A stretch of DNA of 24,784 nucleotides. Source: Prevotella sp. UBA5387 (GTDB taxonomy: Bacteria > Bacteroidota > Bacteroidia > Bacteroidales > Bacteroidaceae). This document shows, in pieces, positions 8,929 through 16,217 of the stretch; within the stretch, counting starts at the first letter, position 1; each line of letters starts with the position of its first letter. The notes under the pieces were generated by a model. It worked only from the letters and a program-made list of their open reading frames with translations. It searched no databases and was not told where the DNA came from. Position numbers and translations under genes: made by a program. The stretch covers positions 1 through 24,784 of the forward strand of contig DHOP01000031.1 in NCBI GenBank assembly GCA_002407775.1, given 5' to 3'.

Positions 8929-9801
8929 ATGCGTCAATTAAAGATTCAGAAAAGTATAACGAACCGTTCGAGCGAGGCGCTTGACAAGTATTTGGTTGAA
9001 ATAGGCCGTGTACCTATGATTACTGTCGACGAGGAGATCGAACTGGCTCAGGCCATCCGCAAGGGCGGAAAGGGAGGTGAAAGGGCAAAAGAAAAGCTCG
9101 TGAAAGCCAACCTCCGTTTCGTCGTCTCAGTAGCTAAACAGTACCAGCACCAGGGTTTGGCGCTCACCGACCTAATCGATGAGGGCAATATTGGTTTGGT
9201 GAAGGCTGCCGAGAAGTTCGATGAGACTCGCGGATTCAAGTTTATTTCCTACGCCGTATGGTGGATTCGCCAGAGCATTTTGCAGGCTATTGCTGAGCAA
9301 AGTCGCATCGTGCGTTTGCCACTCAACCAGGTTGGTGCCCTTTCCAAGATAAATTCCGAGATCTCAAAGTTCGAGCAAAAGAACCAAAGGAAGCCATCTG
9401 TGCAAGAGCTTTCTAGCCTCATCAACATCGACGAGACTAAGATCGACCAAACCATCAAGGCCGACAACCATCACATGAGCATCGACGCTCCTTTCCAGGA
9501 AGACGATGACAACAGTATGGCTGATGTACTTGCATCGGGCGAGGACAGCAGAGCTGACAAGCAAGTGGACTACGAAAGTATGTCTCAGGAGCTGGAAACA
9601 GTACTCCGCAACGTACTCAAGGACCGCGAAATCACCATCGTCCGTGAGTGTTTCGGCATTGGTTGCCACGAGAAGGGATTGGAAGAGATTGGCGATCAGC
9701 TAGGTCTCACTCGTGAGCGCGTACGCCAAATCCGAGAGAAGAGCATAGTAAAACTTCGTGAGAGTGGCTATGCCAAGCTCCTTATCAAATACCTCGGATA
9801 G
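8929..9801 (+). CDS. rpoD: primary sigma factor RpoD (short Bacteroidetes sigma-70)
   Basis: Housekeeping sigma factor that directs RNA polymerase to TTTG/TAnnTTTG promoters. At 290 residues it lacks region 1.1 and the long non-conserved region, as expected for the Bacteroidetes primary sigma factor. Region 1.2 is around residues 18-50. Region 2 runs about 58-125 and contains LVKANLRFVVSVAKQY, DLIDEGNIGL and the -10 recognition part KFISYAVWWIRQSI. Region 3 follows from about 130. The region 4.2 helix-turn-helix, LGLTRERVRQIREKS, is near residues 258-272. The invariant sequence and housekeeping context favour the primary factor over an alternative one. A strong terminator follows 39 bp after the stop. 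Confidence 0.95.
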   Translation: MRQLKIQKSITNRSSEALDKYLVEIGRVPMITVDEEIELAQAIRKGGKGGERAKEKLVKANLRFVVSVAKQYQHQGLALTDLIDEGNIGLVKAAEKFDETRGFKFISYAVWWIRQSILQAIAEQSRIVRLPLNQVGALSKINSEISKFEQKNQRKPSVQELSSLINIDETKIDQTIKADNHHMSIDAPFQEDDDNSMADVLASGEDSRADKQVDYESMSQELETVLRNVLKDREITIVRECFGIGCHEKGLEEIGDQLGLTRERVRQIREKSIVKLRESGYAKLLIKYLG

Positions 9802-9840
9802 ATCAACAAGGTTATTAATAATCGAAATAACACACAAAAG

Positions 9841-9873
9841 CCCCGACGAAAACGAATCTTCGTCGGGGTTTTT
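9841..9873 (+). terminator. rho-independent terminator of rpoD
   Basis: A 10-bp perfect stem CCCCGACGAA (9841-9850) / TTCGTCGGGG (9859-9868) with an 8-nt loop is followed by five T. It is preceded by AAAAG, so the base of the stem can extend through A-T pairs. Confidence 0.95.
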
Positions 9874-10000
9874 CATTTCATTTGGGTGTTAAGCCATATG
9901 ATGTGGTATAATCGAAAGACTTTTTTTGGACAATGATTACATGACGAGGGTGCAGAATTCAAAGCCGGAAGCACTTATTTTTGGCCATCATTGCTTGGGG
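9874..10000. other. gene-free spacer between rpoD and tRNA-Cys
   Basis: No reading frame, repeat or promoter that I can support is present here. The sequence separates two oppositely oriented terminators. Confidence 0.5.
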
Positions 10001-10001
10001 T

Positions 10002-10040
10002 AAAAAATAAAATCGGGAATACCTATAAGGAATTCCCGAT
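10002..10040 (-). terminator. rho-independent terminator of tRNA-Cys
   Basis: The hairpin has ATCGGGAAT (10012-10020) paired with ATTCCCGAT (10032-10040), an A/A mismatch, then CCT/AGG closing a three-base loop. The plus strand to its left is A-rich, giving a U-rich tail on the minus-strand transcript. The outermost base at 10040 is also the final A of the encoded tRNA CCA end. Confidence 0.88.
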
Positions 10041-10113
10041 GGAGGTGCGTGGCGGAGTCGAACCGCCTTGAACGGTTTTGCAGACCGTTACCTGACCGTT
10101 CGGACAACGCACC
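10040..10113 (-). tRNA. tRNA-Cys (anticodon GCA)
   Basis: A 74-nt cloverleaf on the minus strand. The acceptor stem is GGTGCGT (10113-10107) with ACGCACC (10050-10044), discriminator U and an encoded CCA (10042-10040). The anticodon stem ACGGT/ACCGT encloses the loop CTGCAAA, giving anticodon GCA. The T arm GGCGG-TTCGACT-CCGCC is perfect. The U73 discriminator is the known identity element for cysteine. It has its own promoter and terminator and no neighbouring tRNA genes. Confidence 0.98.
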
Positions 10114-10137
10114 ATGTCCTACTTAGTTAAGTGTGTG

Positions 10138-10169
10138 CAAAATTAATGATTTTATTTCATAACCCCAAA
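10138..10169 (-). promoter_or_regulatory. Bacteroidetes promoter for tRNA-Cys
   Basis: On the minus strand TTTG (10169-10166), a 20-bp spacer and TAATTTTG (10145-10138) match the consensus. The box ends 24 bp before the mature tRNA 5' end, leaving a short 5' leader to be removed by RNase P. Confidence 0.78.
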
Positions 10170-10242
10170 TTTATACCTTCTTTTTTTAACGGCATCCAAA
10201 GTGCACTAGATTATGCGAGCGTTCAGTAGAAGAGGGAAGATT

Positions 10243-10396
10243 CATTATATTGGTTTCACAACACGATAATAACGACTTCGGCTCATGAATCAAATTGAAA
10301 CACGACGTGAATCAATTTGAATCACTCGGTGAAACAATTTGAATCAGTCGGTAATTCAAATTGAATCACAAGGCAAACCGATACGTTTCTATTTTT
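10243..10396. repeat. 22-bp tandem array of 15-bp odd palindromes (array B)
   Basis: Five clear units have cores at 10287-10301, 10309-10323, 10331-10345, 10353-10367 and 10375-10389, each followed by a 7-bp spacer. The second core, GAATCAATTTGAATC, pairs at 6 of 7 positions around its centre. The fourth, AATTCAAATTGAATC, also pairs at 6 of 7. The fifth, AAACCGATACGTTTC, has a different sequence but keeps 4 of 7 pairs. Spacers two and three share the ending TCGGT. Weak, decayed units continue leftward in the same register at 10265 and perhaps 10243. The array ends about 43 bp upstream of the -7 box of the TPR gene, where an operator or activator site could lie, though that role is inference. 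Its geometry equals array A at 1-132 but the half-sites differ. Confidence 0.75.
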
Positions 10397-10432
10397 TAAC
10401 TCACTCTCATCGGCGAAACCAAAAGGAAGCCT

Positions 10433-10440
10433 TAACTTTG
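10433..10440 (+). promoter_or_regulatory. -7 promoter box for the TPR protein gene
   Basis: TAACTTTG, an exact TAnnTTTG match, lies 25 bp before the start codon at 10466. No convincing -33 TTTG lies upstream, which would suit a promoter that needs an activator. The palindrome array lies just upstream. Confidence 0.6.
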
Positions 10441-10465
10441 CAAACAATATATTTGCCAACGCAAA

Positions 10466-11146
10466 ATGAACAAGAAGATTATCCTATCGGCAGTTATCGC
10501 CATGCTTTCCATCGTCTCACTTCACGCACAAGAAGACAATGCTGCACTACGCGACAGCCTTAGCCATGCCACCGAACAGCTCTCGTTTCACCCCGACTCC
10601 ATCGATTTACGCTTGCGTAAGGCATCATGGAACCTGAGGTTGGAGCAATGGTCATATGCCAAAAACGAATACGATGCTGTGCTTAGCCAAAATCCGAGCA
10701 ATGTCGCCGCTCTCTATTTTCGTGCCTTTGCCAATGAGAAACTGCACCGTTTCAACTTTGCACGCATAGACTATGAGAATCTCTTGAGACTTGTCCCTGG
10801 CCACTTTGAGGCGCGTCTCGGATTGGCCTTACTCAACCAGAAGGACAAACATCATACCGAGGCACTAGATGACATCAACGCATTGGCGACTGCTCATCCC
10901 GATTCTGCTATCGTCTGGGCAGTACGCGCGGGCATGGAATATGAACAAGGAATGTTGGACTTGGCTGAGTATGATTATACTCAAGCCTTGAGTCTTGACA
11001 TAAATAATGGGGACTATCTGCTCTGTCGGGCAGACATACGTATCAAATTACAGAAATTCGACTTGGCTCGTCAAGACCTTGATGCGATTGTTCGTCAAGG
11101 CACTCCACGGTTGGCTTTGAAGGAGTGGTACGATCAATGCCGATGA
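10466..11146 (+). CDS. exported tetratricopeptide-repeat protein
   Basis: A 226-residue protein with a signal peptide: MNKKIILSAVIAMLSIVSLHA, then QED. It lacks a lipobox cysteine, so it is probably periplasmic. The rest consists of helical TPR-like repeats from about residue 30 to the end. Typical pattern positions can be seen in WSYAKNEYDAVLSQNPSNVAALYFRA, split here as WSYAKNEYDAVL and NPSNVAALYFRA, and in FDLARQDLDAI. TPR arrays act as protein-binding scaffolds, and no partner can be named. The last 13 bp overlap the end of the convergent fucose permease gene, and there is no terminator between the two. An alternative frame starting at 10339 runs through the repeat array and is rejected. 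Confidence 0.85.
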   Translation: MNKKIILSAVIAMLSIVSLHAQEDNAALRDSLSHATEQLSFHPDSIDLRLRKASWNLRLEQWSYAKNEYDAVLSQNPSNVAALYFRAFANEKLHRFNFARIDYENLLRLVPGHFEARLGLALLNQKDKHHTEALDDINALATAHPDSAIVWAVRAGMEYEQGMLDLAEYDYTQALSLDINNGDYLLCRADIRIKLQKFDLARQDLDAIVRQGTPRLALKEWYDQCR

Positions 11147-12465
11147 GTTGAAGAGCGCAACCCATACATCGCTACCACAAGGAAGCATATCATGGGTACG
11201 AGGAAGGAGATATTGAGGCTCGAAAGGCCAAGGATATCTGAATCCACATCCATGATGGCGGCTTGAACAGGGGGTACAATGCTACCTCCAAGGATACTCA
11301 TGACAAGTCCTGCTCCAGCAAATTTTACGTTTTCCTTCACACCCGTGAGCGCGATGCCATAGATGGTTGGGAACATGAGGCTCATGCAACCGGATACGGC
11401 GACAAGGCACCAAAGACCAGCCATTCCACCGACGAAGATAGTACCGACAAGCAACACCATCGCGGCCACGGCAAGGATAGAAAGTAGCTTGCCTGCGTTG
11501 ACGAATTTCAAGAAGTACGTGCAGACAAATCGGCCAATGGCAAACAAAGCCAAGGCTCCAAGGTAATAGCGTGTTGTGATCTCATGTGCAGTAGCTTCGG
11601 GCAATCCTTGAAGGTCACGGAAAACATGAATGCCATAATACATGATATACGCCCAACAAACCGTCTGTGCCCCAACATAAAAGAATTGTGCGATGACTCC
11701 GTTACGATAGTTGGGCATGTGCATCAACTGGGTGACGGCTGTCTTCACTTTTATGCGCTCCCCAGTGTCGCTCGTCTTAGGCATTCGGGTAAGCCAGATA
11801 GCAAAAAGTAGTACAAATATCACAATACCAATGTAGAGATAGGGCTGCACAAGGATATCGAGGTCATGAGCTTTGATGACCTCGAAGCGCGCAGGGTCGC
11901 TTGTCATCAACTGTCCTCGCTCTGCACTGTCAGTAGGATCAAGGCCTGCTGACACATAGGTCAGTGCGATAAATGCCCCCGTAATGGCGCCAATGGGGTT
12001 GAAAGCCTGGGCGAAATTAAGCCTTCGAGTGGCTGTCTCGGCGGATCCCATGGTATAAACATAGGGATTGCAGCTTGTCTCAAGGAACGACAGTCCACAA
12101 GTCATGATAAAGTAAGCGGGCAAGAATGCATAAAACATTCCTGTGTTTCGAGCTGGAATAAACGCCAATGCACCTACGGCATAGAGCAACAATCCCAACA
12201 TGACACCTGACTTGAAGGAATAGCGCTGGATGAAGATGGCGGCGGGAAAGGCCATGCAGAAGTAGCCCAAATAAAATGCCACCTGCACAAAACTGCTCTG
12301 AAACTTACTAATCTGAAATATCTTACCAAAGGATGAAACCAAAGGATTTGTCACATCGTTGGCAAAGCCCCAAAGGGCAAAACAGATGGTTATCATCAGG
12401 AATGCCAGCAGAAAGCTGACACCATCCTTTCGGAAAAGTCCATCCTTAGCAGTTATCTGATTCAT
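11134..12465 (-). CDS. fucP: L-fucose permease, FucP-type MFS transporter
   Basis: A 443-residue major facilitator with about 12 hydrophobic segments, in the fucose/glucose/galactose permease (FGHS) subfamily. Recognisable are FALWGFANDVTNP in the first membrane helix (about 29-41), YLGYFCMAFPAA, and LETSCNPYV, which corresponds to the LETAANP region with the proton-coupling Glu of E. coli FucP. The E. coli Asp46 position appears to be Asn here, with an Asp three residues earlier. The substrate is inferred from the subfamily and from divergence with the fucose-salvage gene fkp 124 bp away. It would import L-fucose with protons across the inner membrane. No fucose isomerase, fuculokinase or aldolase is nearby, which favours use in glycan synthesis over catabolism. 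Confidence 0.85.
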   Translation of the reverse strand: MNQITAKDGLFRKDGVSFLLAFLMITICFALWGFANDVTNPLVSSFGKIFQISKFQSSFVQVAFYLGYFCMAFPAAIFIQRYSFKSGVMLGLLLYAVGALAFIPARNTGMFYAFLPAYFIMTCGLSFLETSCNPYVYTMGSAETATRRLNFAQAFNPIGAITGAFIALTYVSAGLDPTDSAERGQLMTSDPARFEVIKAHDLDILVQPYLYIGIVIFVLLFAIWLTRMPKTSDTGERIKVKTAVTQLMHMPNYRNGVIAQFFYVGAQTVCWAYIMYYGIHVFRDLQGLPEATAHEITTRYYLGALALFAIGRFVCTYFLKFVNAGKLLSILAVAAMVLLVGTIFVGGMAGLWCLVAVSGCMSLMFPTIYGIALTGVKENVKFAGAGLVMSILGGSIVPPVQAAIMDVDSDILGLSSLNISFLVPMICFLVVAMYGLRSSTHRH

Positions 12466-12518
12466 TGTTCAAGTTATTGTGGATAGCCCAAGATAAGGTT
12501 TTAGAAGCTCGATGCGTG

Positions 12519-12550
12519 CAAAAATACAACAAAACGGCATCACGACCAAA
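12519..12550 (-). promoter_or_regulatory. Bacteroidetes promoter for fucP
   Basis: On the minus strand TTTG (12550-12547), 20 bp, then TATTTTTG (12526-12519): an exact consensus match, about 53 bp before the fucP start. Its -33 element lies only 10 bp from the -7 box of the divergent fkp promoter. Confidence 0.75.
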
Positions 12551-12559
12551 GAAAATTTG

Positions 12560-12567
12560 TACATTTG
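12560..12567 (+). promoter_or_regulatory. -7 promoter box for fkp
   Basis: TACATTTG, an exact TAnnTTTG match, lies 22 bp before the ATG at 12590. It places transcription start after the upstream in-frame ATG at 12512 and so decides the translation start. No clear -33 element is visible. Confidence 0.65.
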
Positions 12568-12589
12568 CGATATAAAACTTGAACCATTA

Positions 12590-15379
12590 ATGAAAAAGCT
12601 TCTCTCTCTTCCTCCTAACCTCGTCGACTGTTTCCACGATGTTACGGGCTACTCCCAGGATGAATATTTTTGTACCCACGACCCCATTGAACATAAGTTA
12701 GGCTCAGGCGGTGGTACTGCATGGCTGTTGCTGAAAGCATTAACAGAAAACCAAAACACAGATGGCACTGTTTCTCAGTTTGATGAAGCCATCTTCGACA
12801 AGGCACTTGAAGCGGAGAAACGTATACTCATTCATGCCGGCGGCCAAAGTCGTCGTCTGCCCTCCTATGCACCATCCGGAAAAATTCTGACACCTATACC
12901 AGTTTTCAGATGGGAGCGTGGACAACGGCTCTCTCAAGACTTACTACAGTTGCAACTACCACTCTATGAGCGTATCATGCAGGCAGCACCCAATAATCTT
13001 CACACGATGGTGGTGAGTGGCGACGTGTATATCCGTGCCACACAACCTCTTCAGCCTATCCCCGATGCCGATGTAGTGTGCTATGGACTTTGGCTTGGTC
13101 CGGAGATTGCCAAAGGTCACGGTGTGTTTGTATCATCCAGGGAACGTCCACAGGATCTCAAGTGCATGTTACAAAAGCCCTCTGTTCAGACCCTCGGCAG
13201 CCTACTCAAAGATCATTTCTATCTCACTGACATCGGCGTGTGGTTACTCTCTGACCGAGCTGTTAAGGTTCTCATGCACCATTCTATGCGTGATGGACAA
13301 GTCATTGATTATGATCTCTATGGTACATTCGGTTGTTGCCTCGGTACGGAACCCACGCAACAGGATGAAGAGGTTGCCCAACTATCCGTAGCAGTGCTAC
13401 CGTTACAAGGTGGCGAATTTTATCATTTCGGCACCTCGCACGAACTTCTTTCATCAACACTGGCCATTCAAAATCTGGTGAACGATCAGCGTCGTATCAT
13501 GCATCGATCGCGAAAGCCACACCCATCTATATTCATTCAGAATGCCATCAACAATTTCACACTGTCTACTGACAACCTGAATATATGGATAGAAAATAGC
13601 TATGTAGGCAAGGATTGGACGCTTACTCGTGACAACATCGTTACTGGCGTTCCACAATGTGATTGTGCCCTAACGCTTAATCCACAACAATGCATTGACG
13701 TCGTTCCAATCGGTGAGACCCAATGGGTAGTTCGACCATACGGCTTCTACGACAAATTTGCGGGTGAAGAGCAAAAGAAACCTCAATTCCCAATTGCTGA
13801 AAGCACCGAGGAAGTGGCGATGTTAATGGCTTATATGCTGAGTCAAGCTGACTCCGAGAAAGCTCAAAGGCTATTCGAGAAAGCTGAAAAAATTAGTGCA
13901 GAGCAAATCTCTGCCAAGGCCAACTTACGCAGACTGACAAGTCAACGAGAAGAATTTCGTGCGCAAGACTGGTCAAGTCTAGCGGCTAACTATGAGCACA
14001 GCGTGTTCTATCAGCTTGACCTTGATGATGCCGCACACGACTTTGCTCGGCTGAACATTGCCGAACCAGAACCATTGCCTTCCGACGCACCCTTGTTGAC
14101 AAGGATGCGTGATGCCATGTTCAGATCCGAACTAGAACGACTCAACGGTGACGATGGCGAGAAAAACGAGTCTCGTGCCTTTGCCCTACTTCGCGATGCA
14201 CTTACAATACCGACTGCTCTGGGAGGTGAAAACCGCACGATGACGAGCACGCCACAATTGCAGGTGGCATCTGACCAGATAGTCTGGGCACGAAGTCCGG
14301 TACGCATCGACATCGCCGGAGGGTGGACAGACACCCCACCCTACTGTCTCATGGAGGGTGGAAACGTGATCAATTTTGCCATCGAACTTAATGGACAGCC
14401 TCCAATACAGGCCTTTGTGAAGCCTTGCCAAGACTATCATGTGGTGCTGAGGAGCATTGATCTAGGTGCCACCGAGGTAGTCTCTACTTATGAAGATTTA
14501 GCCGATTATAAACGAGTAGGAAGTCCTTTCTCCATTCCCAAAGCAGCACTGACGCTCGCTGGATTTGTGCAGGGACGATCGATGGCACATTTCGACTCAC
14601 TCACACAACAGTTGGAGGCTTTCGGTTCGGGTATCGAGATTACACTACTGTCAGCTATTCCTGCTGGCAGCGGATTGGGCACAAGCTCGGTACTGGCTGC
14701 TACGGTGCTTGGAGCACTCAATGACTTCTGTGGATTAGGTTGGGACAAGCAAACCATTGGACAACAAACCCTTGCCTTAGAGCAGATGCTTACCACAGGT
14801 GGAGGATGGCAAGACCAATTCGGCGGATTGCTTCACGGCGTCAAACTGCTACAGACCGCACCTGGATTTGATCAGACACCGCAGGTGCGATGGCTGCCAG
14901 ATGGGGTCTTCGTTCAACCCGAATATAAAGCCTGTCACCTTTTATATTATACAGGTTTAAGGCGCACAGCGAAAAACATTCTCTCTGAAATCGTACGGCG
15001 CATGTTCCTGAACCATCATGACGAGATTACCCTTTTGCGAGAGATGAAGGCACATACGATGGAGATGTATAACGCTATCCAGCATGAAGACTTTGCCTCG
15101 ATGGGTCGACTCGTACGCCATACGTGGCTGCAAAACCAGGCTATCGACTGTGGCACCAACCCGCCCCAGGTACAACAGCTGGCTGATATGATTGACGATC
15201 TCTGCCTGGGTTACAAGCTGCCTGGCGCTGGAGGGGGTGGCTATATGTACATGATCGCAAAAGATCCAAATGCTGCAGCACGCATCAAACAGCTCATATC
15301 AGGACATCCTCTCAACTCAAATGCACGCTTCGTTGAGATGGGTCTCAGCCGCCATGGACTACAAATCTCAAGAAGTTAG
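12590..15379 (+). CDS. fkp: bifunctional L-fucokinase / L-fucose-1-phosphate guanylyltransferase (Fkp)
   Basis: Converts L-fucose to fucose-1-phosphate with ATP and then to GDP-fucose with GTP, the donor for fucosylated capsule, O-antigen or surface glycoproteins in Bacteroidales. From the chosen ATG it has 929 residues, close to the roughly 950 of Bacteroides fragilis Fkp. The start MKKLLSLPPNLV matches that protein's known beginning. The N-terminal pyrophosphorylase domain has LGSGGGTAW (37-45), GGQSRRLP (84-91) and SGKILTPIP (96-104). The C-terminal GHMP kinase begins near 565 with SPVRIDIAGGWTDTPP, has the ATP loop PAGSGLGTSS (691-700) and ends with PGAGGGGYMYM near 878. Both active regions are intact. 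A 26-residue upstream extension to 12512 would precede the promoter and is rejected. Confidence 0.95.
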   Translation: MKKLLSLPPNLVDCFHDVTGYSQDEYFCTHDPIEHKLGSGGGTAWLLLKALTENQNTDGTVSQFDEAIFDKALEAEKRILIHAGGQSRRLPSYAPSGKILTPIPVFRWERGQRLSQDLLQLQLPLYERIMQAAPNNLHTMVVSGDVYIRATQPLQPIPDADVVCYGLWLGPEIAKGHGVFVSSRERPQDLKCMLQKPSVQTLGSLLKDHFYLTDIGVWLLSDRAVKVLMHHSMRDGQVIDYDLYGTFGCCLGTEPTQQDEEVAQLSVAVLPLQGGEFYHFGTSHELLSSTLAIQNLVNDQRRIMHRSRKPHPSIFIQNAINNFTLSTDNLNIWIENSYVGKDWTLTRDNIVTGVPQCDCALTLNPQQCIDVVPIGETQWVVRPYGFYDKFAGEEQKKPQFPIAESTEEVAMLMAYMLSQADSEKAQRLFEKAEKISAEQISAKANLRRLTSQREEFRAQDWSSLAANYEHSVFYQLDLDDAAHDFARLNIAEPEPLPSDAPLLTRMRDAMFRSELERLNGDDGEKNESRAFALLRDALTIPTALGGENRTMTSTPQLQVASDQIVWARSPVRIDIAGGWTDTPPYCLMEGGNVINFAIELNGQPPIQAFVKPCQDYHVVLRSIDLGATEVVSTYEDLADYKRVGSPFSIPKAALTLAGFVQGRSMAHFDSLTQQLEAFGSGIEITLLSAIPAGSGLGTSSVLAATVLGALNDFCGLGWDKQTIGQQTLALEQMLTTGGGWQDQFGGLLHGVKLLQTAPGFDQTPQVRWLPDGVFVQPEYKACHLLYYTGLRRTAKNILSEIVRRMFLNHHDEITLLREMKAHTMEMYNAIQHEDFASMGRLVRHTWLQNQAIDCGTNPPQVQQLADMIDDLCLGYKLPGAGGGGYMYMIAKDPNAAARIKQLISGHPLNSNARFVEMGLSRHGLQISRS

Positions 15380-15438
15380 AAACGAGAATCATGTAAATTG
15401 CTTTTTCGAGAATAACAGAAGAAATAATCTGAGTAGTA

Positions 15439-15469
15439 TTGATAATTAATCATTAATTTTATATCTTTG
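15439..15469 (+). promoter_or_regulatory. Bacteroidetes promoter for the small membrane protein cluster
   Basis: TTG (15439-15441), 20 bp, then TATCTTTG (15462-15469), ending 29 bp before the start codon at 15499. It probably drives the three-gene CD225/DUF2752/TM2 cluster. No terminator is seen between fkp and this promoter. Confidence 0.7.
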
Positions 15470-15498
15470 TAACGATAATTACCTAAACTACCTTAACT

Positions 15499-15819
15499 AT
15501 GGAAGAAATCCCTAATTACCCAGAAAACCAAAAGCAATTCGAAGGACAACCACGACCACCCATGCCCCAACCAGAAAACAATATGGTTTTGGCAATTATT
15601 ACAACAGTCTGTTGTTGTATACCATTTGGCATAGTAGGTATCATATATGCCTCAAAAGTACATAGTTATTACTACACTAAGCAATATGCTCTTGCCCTAC
15701 AGGCCGCAGACAATGCTAAGAAGTGGAGTCTTATTGGCATTGGACTTGGCATAGTCGGCTGGTTGCTCTATTCCCTAACAAATGTGATCCCTTTAATATA
15801 CATTCTTAAGGATTTGTGA
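15499..15819 (+). CDS. CD225/dispanin-family small membrane protein
   Basis: A 106-residue protein with a proline- and glutamine-rich N-terminal part (residues 1-28) and two membrane segments (about 29-50 and 77-103). The block ending the first helix and the loop (CCCIPFGIVGIIYASKV, then AADNAKKWSLIGIG) fits the CD225 family, which includes animal interferon-induced transmembrane proteins. Bacterial members have no established role that I can name. It is the first gene of a tight trio: its stop codon overlaps the GTG start of the next gene in GTGA. A membrane location is clear, but the function is unknown. Confidence 0.82.
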   Translation: MEEIPNYPENQKQFEGQPRPPMPQPENNMVLAIITTVCCCIPFGIVGIIYASKVHSYYYTKQYALALQAADNAKKWSLIGIGLGIVGWLLYSLTNVIPLIYILKDL

Positions 15820-16211
15820 ACATTCGGCAAACCTCAAAAACCTCAAAAGGAATTCTCATTGCAGCTATAATATTGCTGGGAGCAATTGTGTTGTACGTCA
15901 TAAACCCTTCAGAATGTCAGTTTGCACCTAAATGCCCTTTCAAGCTATTGACTGGATTGAGTTGCCCAGGATGTGGGATTCAACGTGCAATACACGCTCT
16001 ACTCCATGGTAATCTCAGTGATGCAATATCTTACAATCTGTATTTGGTCTATGCGGGTCCCTATGCTGGTCTGCTTATCGTGCAAGATTTTTTTCTTTCT
16101 CCTAAGCTGAAAGGAAAATGGATAAAAGTATTGGAACACAAATTAGTGGTGCGATTTTATATTTTCTCATTCATTATTTGGTTTTTCTTACGCAACTTCT
16201 TAAACATATAA
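15816..16211 (+). CDS. DUF2752 family membrane protein
   Basis: A 131-residue protein starting at a GTG that overlaps the previous stop (GTGA), which points to translational coupling. A first membrane segment lies near residues 12-29. The DUF2752 signature follows: CPFKLLTGLSCPGCGIQRA, with an SCPGCG motif and a downstream GNLSDAISYN. Two more hydrophobic stretches are near 74-92 and 111-129. The cysteine pairs look suited to metal binding or a disulfide, but no activity is known to me. It lies 6 bp before the TM2 gene and is part of the same operon. Confidence 0.85.
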   Translation: MNIRQTSKTSKGILIAAIILLGAIVLYVINPSECQFAPKCPFKLLTGLSCPGCGIQRAIHALLHGNLSDAISYNLYLVYAGPYAGLLIVQDFFLSPKLKGKWIKVLEHKLVVRFYIFSFIIWFFLRNFLNI

Positions 16212-16217
16212 ACAACT

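Noticed and set aside
10339..10563. 74-codon frame before the TPR gene
   Set aside because: It runs through the repeat array and the TPR promoter, and overlaps the TPR signal peptide in another frame.
12512..12589. N-terminal extension of Fkp by 26 residues
   Set aside because: It precedes and spans the TACATTTG -7 box, and the known family start corresponds to the ATG at 12590.
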